Of a stretch of 64,000 bases of DNA, positions 8,197 to 18,448 are shown in pieces. The stretch covers positions 868,001-932,000 of the forward strand of contig NZ_CP053351.1 in the NCBI RefSeq assembly GCF_013394655.1. The letters are read 5' to 3'. Origin of the DNA: Winogradskyella schleiferi (GTDB taxonomy: Bacteria; Bacteroidota; Bacteroidia; Flavobacteriales; Flavobacteriaceae). The first letter of the stretch is position 1; each line of letters starts with the position of its first letter. Below the pieces are notes generated by a model. The model had not been told where the DNA came from and ran no database searches. It worked only from the letters and a program-made list of their open reading frames with translations. Made by a program: the position numbers and the translations under genes.

Positions 8197-9675
8197 TTAG
8201 AAAGTAAACGTCGTCCCTTCCCGACTATCATTTAATTGAATGCCTGCTTCAGCCAATTCATCTCTAATCTTATCAGACAAAGCAAAATCTTTATTCAGTC
8301 TTGCTTCTTTTCTGAGTTTAATTAAAATTTCTACTGCACCAGATAATTTATCACTTCCAGTACTTTCTTTCGAAATATTTACCAAACCAAGAACATCAAA
8401 AACGAAGGTTTTAATTGTTTCTTTTAACAATTCTAAATCATCAGATGTGATACTCGCACTTCCATCTTTCACTTGATTGATGAATTTTACACCCTCAAAT
8501 AATGTGGCAATTAAAATCGGCGTATTAAAATCGTCATTCATCGCGTCGTAACATTTCTGCTTCCATTCCGCAATATTAAATGAAGATGAAGAACTGGTTT
8601 TCAACTTATCGATTAAGCCAATGGCATCCATAAATCTGTGGAATCCCTTTTCGGCAGCTGCTAAACCGTCATCCGTTAAATCCAAAACACTTCTATAGGA
8701 AGCTTGCATCATAAAAAAACGAATGACACTTGGATTATAGGCTTTAGACATAATATCGTTGTCGCCAGAAAGTAATTCCGCCGGATTAATATAATTTCCA
8801 GTTGACTTACTCATTCGAGCGCCATTGAGCTCTAGCATATTGGCATGCATCCAATATTTTACAGGCGCTTGACCTTTTGCGGCTTGGTTTTGAGCAATTT
8901 CACATTCGTGATGTGGGAATTTTAAATCCATTCCACCACCATGAATATCAAAGTAGTCACCCAAATATTTAGTACTCATAGCAGTACATTCTAAATGCCA
9001 ACCTGGGAAACCATCGCTCCAAGGTGAAGGCCAACGCATAATATGGGTAGGTTCTGCTTTTTTCCAAAGGGCGAAATCCTGTGGGTTCTTTTTATCACTC
9101 TGACCATCAAGTGCACGCGTATTATGAATTAAATCTTCTAACTTACGTTTGCTTAAAATACCGTATTCGTTGGATTCATTGTACTTGTGAACATCAAAAT
9201 AAACTGAACCATTAACAATATACGCGAAGCCATTATCAATTATTGATTGAATCAGTTCAATTTGCTCAATGATATGACCCGTAGCAGTGGGTTCGATACT
9301 TGGTGGTAAAAAATTAAATGTGTTGAGCACGTTATGAAAATCCACCGTATAACGTTGTACAATTTCCATAGGTTCAATAGCTTCTAATCGTGCTTTTTTC
9401 GTGATTTTGTCCTCACCAATATCGCCATCATTTTCTAAATGTCCAGCATCTGTGATATTTCGGACATAACGCACTTTATAACCTAAATGTTTAAGATATC
9501 GAAAAATCATATCGAAAGACATAAATGTCCTCACATTACCCAAATGGACGTTGCTATAAACGGTTGGTCCACAAACGTACAAACCTACATAGCCGTCAGC
9601 TATAGGTTGAAAAATCTCTTTTTCTCCTGAAAGGGTATTGTATATTTTTATTTGTTGTTGATTAAATAGAGACAT
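8197..9675 (-). CDS. cysS: Cysteine--tRNA ligase
   Basis: Class I aminoacyl-tRNA synthetase charging tRNA-Cys. The 492-residue length is normal. '[17 protein letters not shown]' (35-51) holds the HIGH-like motif (here HLGN) and the first zinc ligand Cys35. '[10 protein letters not shown]' and 'HHECEIAQ' supply the remaining zinc ligands. 'ARMSKSTGN' near 283-291 is the KMSKS loop. The C-terminal helical anticodon-binding region ends in '[11 protein letters not shown]'. It lies 56 bases downstream of folE on the same strand and may be co-transcribed with it. Confidence 0.98.
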   Translation of the reverse strand: MSLFNQQQIKIYNTLSGEKEIFQPIADGYVGLYVCGPTVYSNVHLGNVRTFMSFDMIFRYLKHLGYKVRYVRNITDAGHLENDGDIGEDKITKKARLEAIEPMEIVQRYTVDFHNVLNTFNFLPPSIEPTATGHIIEQIELIQSIIDNGFAYIVNGSVYFDVHKYNESNEYGILSKRKLEDLIHNTRALDGQSDKKNPQDFALWKKAEPTHIMRWPSPWSDGFPGWHLECTAMSTKYLGDYFDIHGGGMDLKFPHHECEIAQNQAAKGQAPVKYWMHANMLELNGARMSKSTGNYINPAELLSGDNDIMSKAYNPSVIRFFMMQASYRSVLDLTDDGLAAAEKGFHRFMDAIGLIDKLKTSSSSSFNIAEWKQKCYDAMNDDFNTPILIATLFEGVKFINQVKDGSASITSDDLELLKETIKTFVFDVLGLVNISKESTGSDKLSGAVEILIKLRKEARLNKDFALSDKIRDELAEAGIQLNDSREGTTFTF

Positions 9676-9731
9676 GATGAGCTTTTGAAAAATGAATCAA
9701 TTAATTGAATTTGCTAATTGGGATAAGCACT

Positions 9732-10409
9732 CTAAAAATGTGTGTCCAGTTTAATATAGTCTAAAAACTCTCTTCTCGTTTCTTTTTCCTTGAATTTACC
9801 TCCAAATTCTGAAGTGACTGTACTGCTTTCAATATCTCTAATACCACGAGAGTTCACACATAGATGTTTGGCATCAATGACACATGCGACGTCTTCAGTA
9901 TTTAAAACATTCTGAAGTTCTTTTACAATTTGAATTGTTAAGCGTTCTTGAACCTGTGGTCTTTTAGCAAAGTAATCAACAATTCTATTCATTTTAGAAA
10001 GTCCAACAACAGTTCCGTTAGAAATATAGGCCACATGTGCGCGTCCAACTATAGGTAATAAATGATGCTCACAAGTTGAATAGACCGTGATGTTTTTTTC
10101 AACTAGCATTTCACCATATTTGTATTTATTGTCAAATGTGGATGCGCTTGGTTTTTTATCAGGATCTAAACCACCAAAAATTTCATTGACAAACATTTTT
10201 GCAACTCTATTAGGTGTTCCTTTTAAGCTATCGTCACTCAAGTCTAGTCCTAAAGTTTCTAAAATATGTTTAACATCATCTTTAATGATATCAATTTTAT
10301 CATTTCGAGAAAGTTTAAAAGCATCAGCTCTCAAAGGGGTTTCGCTAGAAGAACCTATGTGGTCATCTCCTAGGGCATCAATATCATTAAAATCACTTTC
10401 AATTTTCAT
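9732..10409 (-). CDS. folE: GTP cyclohydrolase I
   Basis: Converts GTP to 7,8-dihydroneopterin triphosphate, the first step of folate/pterin synthesis. The 225-residue protein has 'STCEHHLLP' (111-119), giving zinc ligands Cys113 and His116, with the third ligand in 'DAKHLCV' near the C-terminus. 'GLSKMNRIV' and 'RPQVQERLT' are also typical. The N-terminal ~35 residues are variable, as in the family. A -7-like box (tatctttg read on the minus strand; plus 10448-10455) lies about 40 bases upstream of the ATG. Confidence 0.97.
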   Translation of the reverse strand: MKIESDFNDIDALGDDHIGSSSETPLRADAFKLSRNDKIDIIKDDVKHILETLGLDLSDDSLKGTPNRVAKMFVNEIFGGLDPDKKPSASTFDNKYKYGEMLVEKNITVYSTCEHHLLPIVGRAHVAYISNGTVVGLSKMNRIVDYFAKRPQVQERLTIQIVKELQNVLNTEDVACVIDAKHLCVNSRGIRDIESSTVTSEFGGKFKEKETRREFLDYIKLDTHF

Positions 10410-10447
10410 TGTAAAATAATTGGTTATCTATTCTTTAAAACGAAATG

Positions 10448-10455
10448 CAAAGATA
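10448..10455 (-). promoter_or_regulatory. -7 box of the folE promoter
   Basis: TATCTTTG on the minus strand fits the TAnnTTTG consensus. I could not find a convincing -33 TTG at the right spacing, so confidence is limited. Confidence 0.4.
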
Positions 10456-10605
10456 AACAATAAAAATAGTTTCATTGAGGTAGGAGTTTTATAATTAAGA
10501 CTGTTATATATATAAACTCGTTCAAGTGTCAATATCATTGACGAATTAACACCTGTTTGATTTTAATTTTATTAATTTTCGAAATTCTAAAATTTTGATT
10601 TTACC

Positions 10606-11067
10606 ATGAAAAAATTACACCTTATTCTACCTTTATTATTTTTTAGTATAGCGACTTTTAGTCAAGTTAAAACTGGCACCTCAATTCAATATCCAGAAAA
10701 TGTTGAAGCTCCTCTTACGAAGAAGGAAAAGGCTATGATTGAAGACGTATATCAATCTAAAACCAAGGAGTTGGTTTATGATAATGAGCAATTTTTAAAA
10801 GATATAAAACACCTCTTAAGAAATAGAATTACAATTTACAAAGATAGTAATCCTAAAACTCAGAAAAAGGGTATGTTACTTTCTGATGCACCTTTATTTA
10901 ATGAATATAATAAAGATTTAAAACGGGATGTTGATTTCGATGTAGAAGATTTCAATCCTTTGAAATATCAATTGGATTTTTTTGCCAATGGAACTTACGT
11001 TTACCGTGTTGACGATACCGATTATTTTATTCAGGTGACTTCACAACATAGAAAAATTAAAAAATAA
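10606..11067 (+). CDS. Small secreted protein preceding the giant adhesin
   Basis: A 153-residue product with a clear signal peptide (MKKLHLILPLLFFSIATFSQ, cleavage after about residue 20) and no recognisable domain. The mature part is charged: 'APLTKKEKAMIEDVYQSK' and 'DVDFDVEDFNPLKYQLDFF', ending in 'RKIKK'. It ends 22 bases before the giant T9SS protein on the same strand, so the two are probably one operon and it may assist or accompany that surface protein. Function unknown. Confidence 0.7.
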   Translation: MKKLHLILPLLFFSIATFSQVKTGTSIQYPENVEAPLTKKEKAMIEDVYQSKTKELVYDNEQFLKDIKHLLRNRITIYKDSNPKTQKKGMLLSDAPLFNEYNKDLKRDVDFDVEDFNPLKYQLDFFANGTYVYRVDDTDYFIQVTSQHRKIKK

Positions 11068-11089
11068 TACGAACTGATAAATCAGTATA

Positions 11090-14000
11090 ATGAAAAATAT
11101 TTTACTCTTAGTTACGCTTATATTAACAAGTTTAAGTTTCTCCCAAGATATATTAATGGAAAATGGCACCTTCACACGCTGTGCTCCCGATAAATTTTAT
11201 GATTCAGGAGGACAATTTGGTAATTATTCAGATGATGAAAATTTGGTTACCACTATATGTCCGCAAAATGCAGGTGAATTTATTATGGTCGATTTTACTC
11301 AGTTTAATGTACAACCGAACTTCGATTTTTTAACTGTTTATGACGGTGACGATATAACCGCAGATGTTATTGGAACGTATTCTGCCAATTCGCCTGGTAT
11401 GGTCTCTGCAACAGCAAGTAATACCTCAGGATGCTTAACATTTGCTTTTACCAGTAATGGGGTAATAAACATTAATGGTTGGGAAGCCAATATTATATGT
11501 GCTGTACAATGTCAAACCATTACCGCATCTATTGATGCTACAATTCCACCTGCTGTTTCTGGAACTATTGAGGTAGATCCAAGTGAATTAATTACATTTG
11601 AAGGAAGTGCTACATTTTCAGATGATGGAACTGGAGCAACTTATACTTGGGATTTTGGTAATGGTGTTACTCTTGATGGTGAGGATGTTAATTATGCTTA
11701 TACTAATCCTGGTACGTATACGGTAACTTTTACGGCTACAGATACTAATCCTGTGGGTTGTTCAGATTCTACGAGCACTTTCCAAGTTGTTGTTTTAGAT
11801 AATGACACGTGTGCAGGTGCTTTGCCTATTTGTGGTGACATTGAAGATGTGCCTTCACCTGTTGGATCTGGTGCAGCTGAGTCTGGTATTGATTATGGGT
11901 GTTTGGGTTCGCAACCTAGACCAAGATGGTATTTTTTGCAGACAGGTGATATTCCTGGCGATTTAAGTTTTACTTTGACTCAAACTAATGGTCAAGGTGG
12001 TACAGGTGGTGGTAATGATGTAGATTTTATTATCTGGGGACCTTTTTCTCAACCTGAATGCGGATCGGCAAATTTGAATTCTACAACCCAAGTAGATTGT
12101 AGTTTCTCAGCTGCGGCAACAGAACAAATAGATATACCTAATGCACCTGCCAATCAATATTATGTGCTATTGATAACTAACTATAGTCAGTCTGCTGGTT
12201 ATATTAACTTAGAATTAAATGAAGATCCTAATTCGGATGCGACTACCAACTGTGATATTATATGTCAGGTAGATTTAGGTGAAGATCAAGAACTTTGTAA
12301 TGGAGATAGTTATACTATTGAACCTGATTTCAATGGTGCCTTTAATTCATTTGAATGGCAGTTAGATGGTGAGACAATTCCAGGTGAAACAGGTTCTACC
12401 TTAACAGTTACAGAATCGGGAACATATACTTTACTTGTTGAAGGATTAGATGCTGTCTTTGGAGATCCATGTTCTACTCAAGATGATATTGAAATTGCTA
12501 TTGTTCCTCCATTCAGTTTAAATGATATTTCAGTTACTGAATGTGGTCAAACGGCAACTACAGCTGATTTTAACTTGGATGCAGAGATAGTTGATATATT
12601 AAGTCCATTAGATCCAGCTGATTATACGGTTTCTTTTCATAATAATTTAGATGATGCTGAAAATGCTGTCGCTGCCATTACAGGAACAAATCCGTATAGC
12701 GGAACTGATGGTGAAATTATTTATGTAAGAGTGGAAGCTACTGGTACAAATTGTTTTTCTACCAGTATGGTGACTTTAGCTGCATCATCTCAACCCACCA
12801 TTAATCCAGCTTCAGATTTGGAGCTATGTGATGATGTAAGCAATAACGGAACCGAGCAGTTTGATTTAGATAGTCAGACCTTAGTCGTTTTGGGAACTCA
12901 AGTAGCTGCGGATTTTAATGTTACGTATCATCTAAGTTTCGACGAAGCGGATATGGGCAATAACGCTTTGCCATTGTCATATACCAATACAATGAACCCA
13001 CAGCCGATATACGTAAGGATAGCGAGCGCGAGCGACGTAAGTTGTTATAATGCCTCGACGGATCCTGTATTCGACTTGGTGGTGAATGCAAGAGCCATTG
13101 CCAACACGCCTCCCGATATGCTGGAATGCGACACCGTTGGTAATGACGGTTTAGAGACCTTCGACCTTAGTAGCCAAGAAGCGGTTATTTTGGGCGACCA
13201 AGATCCAGGAACTTTCTCGGTAACGTTCCACAATACCATAGATGATGCAGAAAATGGTGTGGCAAATCTGCCTACAAGTTACCAGAACGTCACACCCAAC
13301 CAGGAGACAATTTATGTACGAGTAGATGACCCTGTTTATCCAGACTGTTACACTACCACAAGTTTCGATTTAGTTATCAATACCTTACCGGCACTAGTCG
13401 GTGTGCCGGCATTACAGGTCTGTGATGATGACATGGACGGTTTCGTGGGCTTTCCATTGAGCACAAGGGAAGCAGAGCTATTAAATGGCCAAACAGGTAT
13501 AGAGGTTTCTTTTCATGAAAGCTTAGTGGGTGCAGAGACAGATGATGCAGAAATATTTGATGGTTATGTTAATACATCAATGACCAACCAGACGGTATTT
13601 GTACGTTTAGAAAACACCACTACAAACTGTTACAATGTAAATACTCTTCAGTTGGAAGTTGTGGTAAACCCAATAGCAAACGTTACGACGGCATTGGAAG
13701 TCTGCGACGATAACGCAGACGGATTTGCTGAGTTCAATCTTAGTTTAAAAGACGCAGAAGTTATAGGTTCGCAAAGCGGCATGACGGTTAGTTATTATGC
13801 TGATCCAGCAGATGCCGAATTAGGGGATAACCCATTGCCAACTACATATACAAATGCGACTCCAGGAGTACAAGAGGTTTCTGTACGTATTGAAAATGGT
13901 GCCACAGGTTGTTATGCTACAACAACATTACAGCTCATCGTTAATCCAAAACCATTGATCACAACGGTAACAGCATATGAGTTATGTGACGATAATCTTT

Positions 14001-17000
14001 CAGGAGACGAAGAAGAAGACTTTGATCTCAGTACAAAAACAGCAGAGATATTAAACGGTCAAGTCAATGTAGCGGTCAATTATTATGCCAACGAAGCAGA
14101 TGCAGATGCAGGAATAAACGAGATAACAGGACCCTATACAAACATTAGCAATCCGCAGACCGTAGTAGCCATTTTAACCAATACGAATACCAATTGTATT
14201 TCAACTACTACCTTCGAATTAATTGTCAACCCTTTGCCAGCGATAACGTCACCGACGGCTTTGGAGGTCTGTGACGACGGCACGGCTGACGGTATAACCG
14301 AGATGGACCTTAGCCTAAAGAACGCAGAGGTGACGGGCAACAACCCGAACTATTCGATAAGCTATTACGAGACCCTGGCGGACCTACAGTCAGGAGCGGA
14401 CCCCTTACCGACACTTTATACCAATACGAGCAACGGCCAGGTCGTTATCGTATATGTGGAGGACATCAACACGGGCTGTTCCGCTACCACGACGCTGGAG
14501 CTGGTTGTGGAGCAGGCACCAGTGGCATTTACACCGTCACCATTGAGATATTGCGACCCAGACAACGACGGCTTTGGGATGTTCGACCTTGCGGGTACGG
14601 CGAACGAGATTACGGGAGGAGCCTCTGGGCTCACGGTAACCTACCACGAAACACAGACCAATGCGGACAATGGCGTGGACGCCATAGATACCACGGTGAG
14701 CTATAACAATATCGTACAAGATGCACAGACCCTATATGTAAGGGTAGAGAGTGCCACCATAGCAACGGACTGTGCCACTATAGTCGTGCTGGAGTTAATA
14801 GTGGAGCCAACACCACAGTTAATGGCGCCAACACCATTGGAGGCCTGTGACGATATCTCGGCCGATGGTTTTGCGGTCTTTAACCTTACGGACAAGGCAG
14901 ACGAGATACTGAACGGCCAGGACCCAACACGGTATATCCTGAGCTATTATGAAAGCGAGGCGAATGCGGCACTAGCGATGAGCCCAATCGGCAACCCGTT
15001 GGCCTATACCAATACGGACGATTTTAACCAAACGATCTGGGTGCGTGTAGAGGACAACACTACGGTAGAAGGCTGTTACAAGCTAACAAGCTTGGAGCTG
15101 ATAGTGAACGCCTTACCGGTTTTGGTAACACCGGCACCATTAGAGCTGTGTGACGCGATCACTTTGGACGATGGGCAGGAAGCCTTTACGCTCGAAGACG
15201 CCAATGCGGAAATACTAAACGGACAAACAGGAATTACGCTAACGTATTACGAGACCCAATCGGACGCGGACAATGCCACTGTTCCAATCGAAAGTCCTTA
15301 TACCAATACGGGCAACCCCCAGACTGTTTTTGTAAGGGCAGAAAACGATATCACGGGCTGTTACAATACGGTAACGCTAACACTGAGGGTCAACCCGATC
15401 CCATCACCGGAAGCAAACCCTGATCCCATAGAGGTCTGTGACGAGGACAATGACGGTTTTGCGGAGTTCGATCTGGAGATCCGAACAATAGAGGTGACCA
15501 ATGGGGAGTCCGATGTCGTGATCACCTATCACGAAACCCAGAGCGATGCAGAACAAGGGGAGAATGCGATCACGGGACTGTACACTAACATCGTGGCCAA
15601 TAACCAGATGATCTATGTGCGCTCGGAGAGCACGCTTACCGGATGCTACAACCTTACCCTTAACACGCTGGAGCTTATTGTGCACCCGGCACCGGAAGTA
15701 CCGACAAGCATAGAACCTTACACGATCTGTGATAGCGACAATGATGGTTCGGCGCAGTTCGACCTGAGCACCAAGGACGAAGAAGTGCTCAACGGACAAG
15801 AACCGACAACAGTGGAACTGACCTACCATGTAAGTGCAGCGAATGCAGAAACAGGGGTCAACCCCATCATCAATGTGGGCAACTATACCAACAACGGTAA
15901 CCCACAAACGATCTATGTACGTTTATACGACCCTATAACGACCTGTTTTGATACGGGTATGTTCGAGCTGATCGTAGCCTTGCCGCCAGAAGCGGTACAG
16001 CCCACACAATTAAACGAATGTGACGACCTAGGGGAAGTACCGGGAGATGAGATCACGGTCTTCGACCTTAGGGTAAAGGATACGGAGATCACAGGGGGCA
16101 ATGCCAGCTGGTCAGTAGCTTATTATGAGACCAGTGCAGATGCGCAGGCACAGGAAAATGCCATACCGGACCCAACACAGTACACCAATACGGAAATAAA
16201 TGGATTGGGTGCCAATCCACAAACGCTGTATGTTGTGGTCACCGATACGGATACGGGCTGTGTCGATTTTACGACCTTGACGATAAGGGTCTTACCGAAC
16301 CCAACACCAACGGCCAGCGATTTGTTGCCCAACATAGAACGCTGTGACGAAGAAAACACGGGAGATGGTACAGAGATGTTTGACCTCACGGAAAACGAAG
16401 ACCTGATCCGCAACGGTGAGAACGGAGTTACCATAACCTATCACGAGACAGAGGACGCTGCCAACGCTGGCACGGACGCAATCCCAGACCCAACACAGTA
16501 CACCAATATAGAAACACCGACGCAGGAGATCTATGTGAGGATGACCAAGGACGCCACGGGCTGTTATGCCCTTGTGGACTTTACCATCGTGGTGAACCCA
16601 TTACCGGAAGTGATAGCGGTAACGGACTTCATCCAATGCGAGCTCTTTACCGACGGCACCGACACTTTTGACCTTGGCACCAAGGACGCCGAAGTATTGA
16701 ACGGACAGGACGAGGCCCAGTTTACGGTCAGTTACCATGATAACCTAACGGATGCGGAAGAAGGGATGAACGGCCTGGTGAGCCCGTACACCAATACGGC
16801 GAACCCGCAACAGATATTCGTGGCCATCACCAACAATGAGACGGGCTGTTCCATCAGCACCCAGAGCTTCAACATCGAGGTACAGGAAGCCGCACAGGCC
16901 AATCCGGATATGGACCCGATCGTTTTCGAGCTGTGTGACGATGAAATGGAGACCGATGGCAATCCGTTGGACGACAGCACCCAATTTGATTTAACGAACA

Positions 17001-17983
17001 TGGACGCAGAGGTATTGGACGGTCAGGACCCATTGAACTACATCGTGACCTACTATGCCACCCAAGAAGACGCGGACGACAAGGTGAACCCATTGCCGAC
17101 CTTATATGAAAATGTAACAAACCCACAGGTGATCTATGCAAGGGTAGACAACGATACGCCAGATGCGGTCACGGCCGCGGACACTTCGATCTGTTATGCC
17201 CTGGCAGCGCTTACGCTGCAGGTGAACCCGTTACCGGAGTTCGACCTGGATGAGAGCTATACCCTGTGCGTAAACACGGACGGGAGCGAAGTGCTGGACC
17301 CATTGGTCATTGACACAGGCCTATCGGCAACGGACTATGGTTTTGTGTGGAGTTATGAGGGCGTGGAAATAACTGGCGAGACAGGGCCGAGCATCATGCC
17401 CACACAGGGCGGTAACTACCGTGTGGATGTTATCGATGTAAGTACCTCGACGCAGACCAGTTGCCCTAACTTCGATACGACTGTGGTGATGGAAAGCGAA
17501 CCGCCGAGCATAACGGTCAACGTGCTGACACAGAACTTTGCGGAGAGCCACGTTCTGGAAGTGGTGCCTGGGGACGAGATAGGGGACTATGAATACAGCC
17601 TGGACAATGGCCCATGGCAGGACGGGACCCTGTTCACTGACGTGTCACCCGGCCAGCACCATATCACGGCAAGGGACAGGAACGGCTGTGGGACCACGAC
17701 CGAACCGGCATTCATAATCGATTACCCGCTGTACTTTACGCCCAACGGAGACGGCCGAAATGAAACTTGGAACATAGAAAGTATTGGAAATGGTGCGAAA
17801 ATTTATATATTTGACCGCTACGGGAAGCTGTTGAAGCAGATCAGTCCGAACGGGACTGGCTGGAACGGCACCTACAATGGCAGTGCTATGCCGACCGACG
17901 GCTATTGGTTTACAGTGGAGTACGACGAGCCTTTGACAGGGGAACGTAAAGAATTTAGAGCCCATTTTACCTTGAAACGATAA
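11090..17983 (+). CDS. Giant repeat-rich surface protein with T9SS type-B sorting domain
   Basis: A 2297-residue exported protein. Order of parts: signal peptide (1-18, ending SFSQ); CUB-like domain (~20-138); PKD domain (~150-235, 'YTWDFGNGV ... YTNPGTYTVTF'); a 'NDTCAGALPICGD' domain (~240-390); an Ig-like stretch; then 16 repeats of about 95-100 residues (~475-2046), each of the form LE(V/L)CDD...G...FDL...EIL.GQ....TYYET..DA......YTN....QT(I/V)YVRVE....GCY....L.L.VNPLP. A further Ig-like segment follows. It ends with the type-B CHU_C sorting domain ('YFTPNGDGRNETWNIE' ... 'IYIFDRYGKLLKQ' ... 'PTDGYWFTVEY'). The protein should cross the outer membrane through the type IX system and stay on the surface, probably as an adhesin or gliding-related protein. 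Base composition rises sharply from about 12990 and especially after 14220, unlike the 5' third. Confidence 0.93.
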   Translation: MKNILLLVTLILTSLSFSQDILMENGTFTRCAPDKFYDSGGQFGNYSDDENLVTTICPQNAGEFIMVDFTQFNVQPNFDFLTVYDGDDITADVIGTYSANSPGMVSATASNTSGCLTFAFTSNGVININGWEANIICAVQCQTITASIDATIPPAVSGTIEVDPSELITFEGSATFSDDGTGATYTWDFGNGVTLDGEDVNYAYTNPGTYTVTFTATDTNPVGCSDSTSTFQVVVLDNDTCAGALPICGDIEDVPSPVGSGAAESGIDYGCLGSQPRPRWYFLQTGDIPGDLSFTLTQTNGQGGTGGGNDVDFIIWGPFSQPECGSANLNSTTQVDCSFSAAATEQIDIPNAPANQYYVLLITNYSQSAGYINLELNEDPNSDATTNCDIICQVDLGEDQELCNGDSYTIEPDFNGAFNSFEWQLDGETIPGETGSTLTVTESGTYTLLVEGLDAVFGDPCSTQDDIEIAIVPPFSLNDISVTECGQTATTADFNLDAEIVDILSPLDPADYTVSFHNNLDDAENAVAAITGTNPYSGTDGEIIYVRVEATGTNCFSTSMVTLAASSQPTINPASDLELCDDVSNNGTEQFDLDSQTLVVLGTQVAADFNVTYHLSFDEADMGNNALPLSYTNTMNPQPIYVRIASASDVSCYNASTDPVFDLVVNARAIANTPPDMLECDTVGNDGLETFDLSSQEAVILGDQDPGTFSVTFHNTIDDAENGVANLPTSYQNVTPNQETIYVRVDDPVYPDCYTTTSFDLVINTLPALVGVPALQVCDDDMDGFVGFPLSTREAELLNGQTGIEVSFHESLVGAETDDAEIFDGYVNTSMTNQTVFVRLENTTTNCYNVNTLQLEVVVNPIANVTTALEVCDDNADGFAEFNLSLKDAEVIGSQSGMTVSYYADPADAELGDNPLPTTYTNATPGVQEVSVRIENGATGCYATTTLQLIVNPKPLITTVTAYELCDDNLSGDEEEDFDLSTKTAEILNGQVNVAVNYYANEADADAGINEITGPYTNISNPQTVVAILTNTNTNCISTTTFELIVNPLPAITSPTALEVCDDGTADGITEMDLSLKNAEVTGNNPNYSISYYETLADLQSGADPLPTLYTNTSNGQVVIVYVEDINTGCSATTTLELVVEQAPVAFTPSPLRYCDPDNDGFGMFDLAGTANEITGGASGLTVTYHETQTNADNGVDAIDTTVSYNNIVQDAQTLYVRVESATIATDCATIVVLELIVEPTPQLMAPTPLEACDDISADGFAVFNLTDKADEILNGQDPTRYILSYYESEANAALAMSPIGNPLAYTNTDDFNQTIWVRVEDNTTVEGCYKLTSLELIVNALPVLVTPAPLELCDAITLDDGQEAFTLEDANAEILNGQTGITLTYYETQSDADNATVPIESPYTNTGNPQTVFVRAENDITGCYNTVTLTLRVNPIPSPEANPDPIEVCDEDNDGFAEFDLEIRTIEVTNGESDVVITYHETQSDAEQGENAITGLYTNIVANNQMIYVRSESTLTGCYNLTLNTLELIVHPAPEVPTSIEPYTICDSDNDGSAQFDLSTKDEEVLNGQEPTTVELTYHVSAANAETGVNPIINVGNYTNNGNPQTIYVRLYDPITTCFDTGMFELIVALPPEAVQPTQLNECDDLGEVPGDEITVFDLRVKDTEITGGNASWSVAYYETSADAQAQENAIPDPTQYTNTEINGLGANPQTLYVVVTDTDTGCVDFTTLTIRVLPNPTPTASDLLPNIERCDEENTGDGTEMFDLTENEDLIRNGENGVTITYHETEDAANAGTDAIPDPTQYTNIETPTQEIYVRMTKDATGCYALVDFTIVVNPLPEVIAVTDFIQCELFTDGTDTFDLGTKDAEVLNGQDEAQFTVSYHDNLTDAEEGMNGLVSPYTNTANPQQIFVAITNNETGCSISTQSFNIEVQEAAQANPDMDPIVFELCDDEMETDGNPLDDSTQFDLTNMDAEVLDGQDPLNYIVTYYATQEDADDKVNPLPTLYENVTNPQVIYARVDNDTPDAVTAADTSICYALAALTLQVNPLPEFDLDESYTLCVNTDGSEVLDPLVIDTGLSATDYGFVWSYEGVEITGETGPSIMPTQGGNYRVDVIDVSTSTQTSCPNFDTTVVMESEPPSITVNVLTQNFAESHVLEVVPGDEIGDYEYSLDNGPWQDGTLFTDVSPGQHHITARDRNGCGTTTEPAFIIDYPLYFTPNGDGRNETWNIESIGNGAKIYIFDRYGKLLKQISPNGTGWNGTYNGSAMPTDGYWFTVEYDEPLTGERKEFRAHFTLKR
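12512..17228 (+). repeat. Sixteen in-frame repeats of about 290-300 bp in the giant adhesin
   Basis: The repeats are recognised at protein level by the recurring CDD, FDL, NGQ, YTN, YVRVE and GCY positions. DNA similarity between units is modest in most pairs, so the array is old rather than a recent amplification. Confidence 0.85.
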
Positions 17984-18005
17984 TTTATAAAATTTAAATA
18001 AATTA

Positions 18006-18040
18006 AAAGCCTGAATATTAAATAATATTCAGGCTTTTTT
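18006..18040 (+). terminator. Terminator of the giant adhesin gene
   Basis: aaaagcctgaatatt and aatattcaggctttttt form a long stem with a T run, 22 bases after the stop codon. Confidence 0.85.
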
Positions 18041-18392
18041 CTTTGTGCTGTCTGGGAAATAAAGAATCGAGAACAAAAATTTTGAGTCATAGAATTCAAA
18101 GGAGGAATTTGATTTTTAGTTAGCGCAACCGCTAACTCAACTAACAACATCAAAATGAACTAAATTTTGAACATGTTAAGAATTAGGTTATAACGATATC
18201 CGAACTTATTGTTTCAGATTTAAAAATTAAACTGTGAGTAAAGGATTTTAGGAAATAAATGCTAAAGAAGTAAAATTTTACAAACAGGTTAAATCTATTT
18301 AAGATATTCTTTAATAAAAGCTAAAGAATTAGTCTTTGAAAAGTAAATAATTGAACTTAGGTGGAAATAAATTGTAGTTCTGAAATAGACAT

Positions 18393-18429
18393 AAAAAAAG
18401 CCTCAATATTATTTAATATTTAGGCCTTT
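18393..18429 (-). terminator. Terminator of the FadL-like gene
   Basis: On the minus strand aggcctaaatatt and aatattgaggct form a stem followed by seven T residues, 20 bases after the stop of the porin gene. Confidence 0.75.
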
Positions 18430-18448
18430 ATTGTGCTTTATACTTTTA

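Larger units (their letters stand above)
17984..18448. other. 465-bp intergenic region with hairpins only
   Basis: Besides the two terminators (18006-18040, 18393-18429) there is a perfect 7-base stem gttagcg/cgctaac with a 4-base loop at 18119-18136. No convincing gene is seen: the minus-strand frame across 17902-18153 overlaps the adhesin and has no family features. Confidence 0.5.

Noticed and set aside
15404..17965. Several long minus-strand ORFs under the giant adhesin (for example 15404-15907, 17645-17965)
   Set aside because: They are shadows of the GC-rich coding frame; none shows a domain, signal peptide or promoter.
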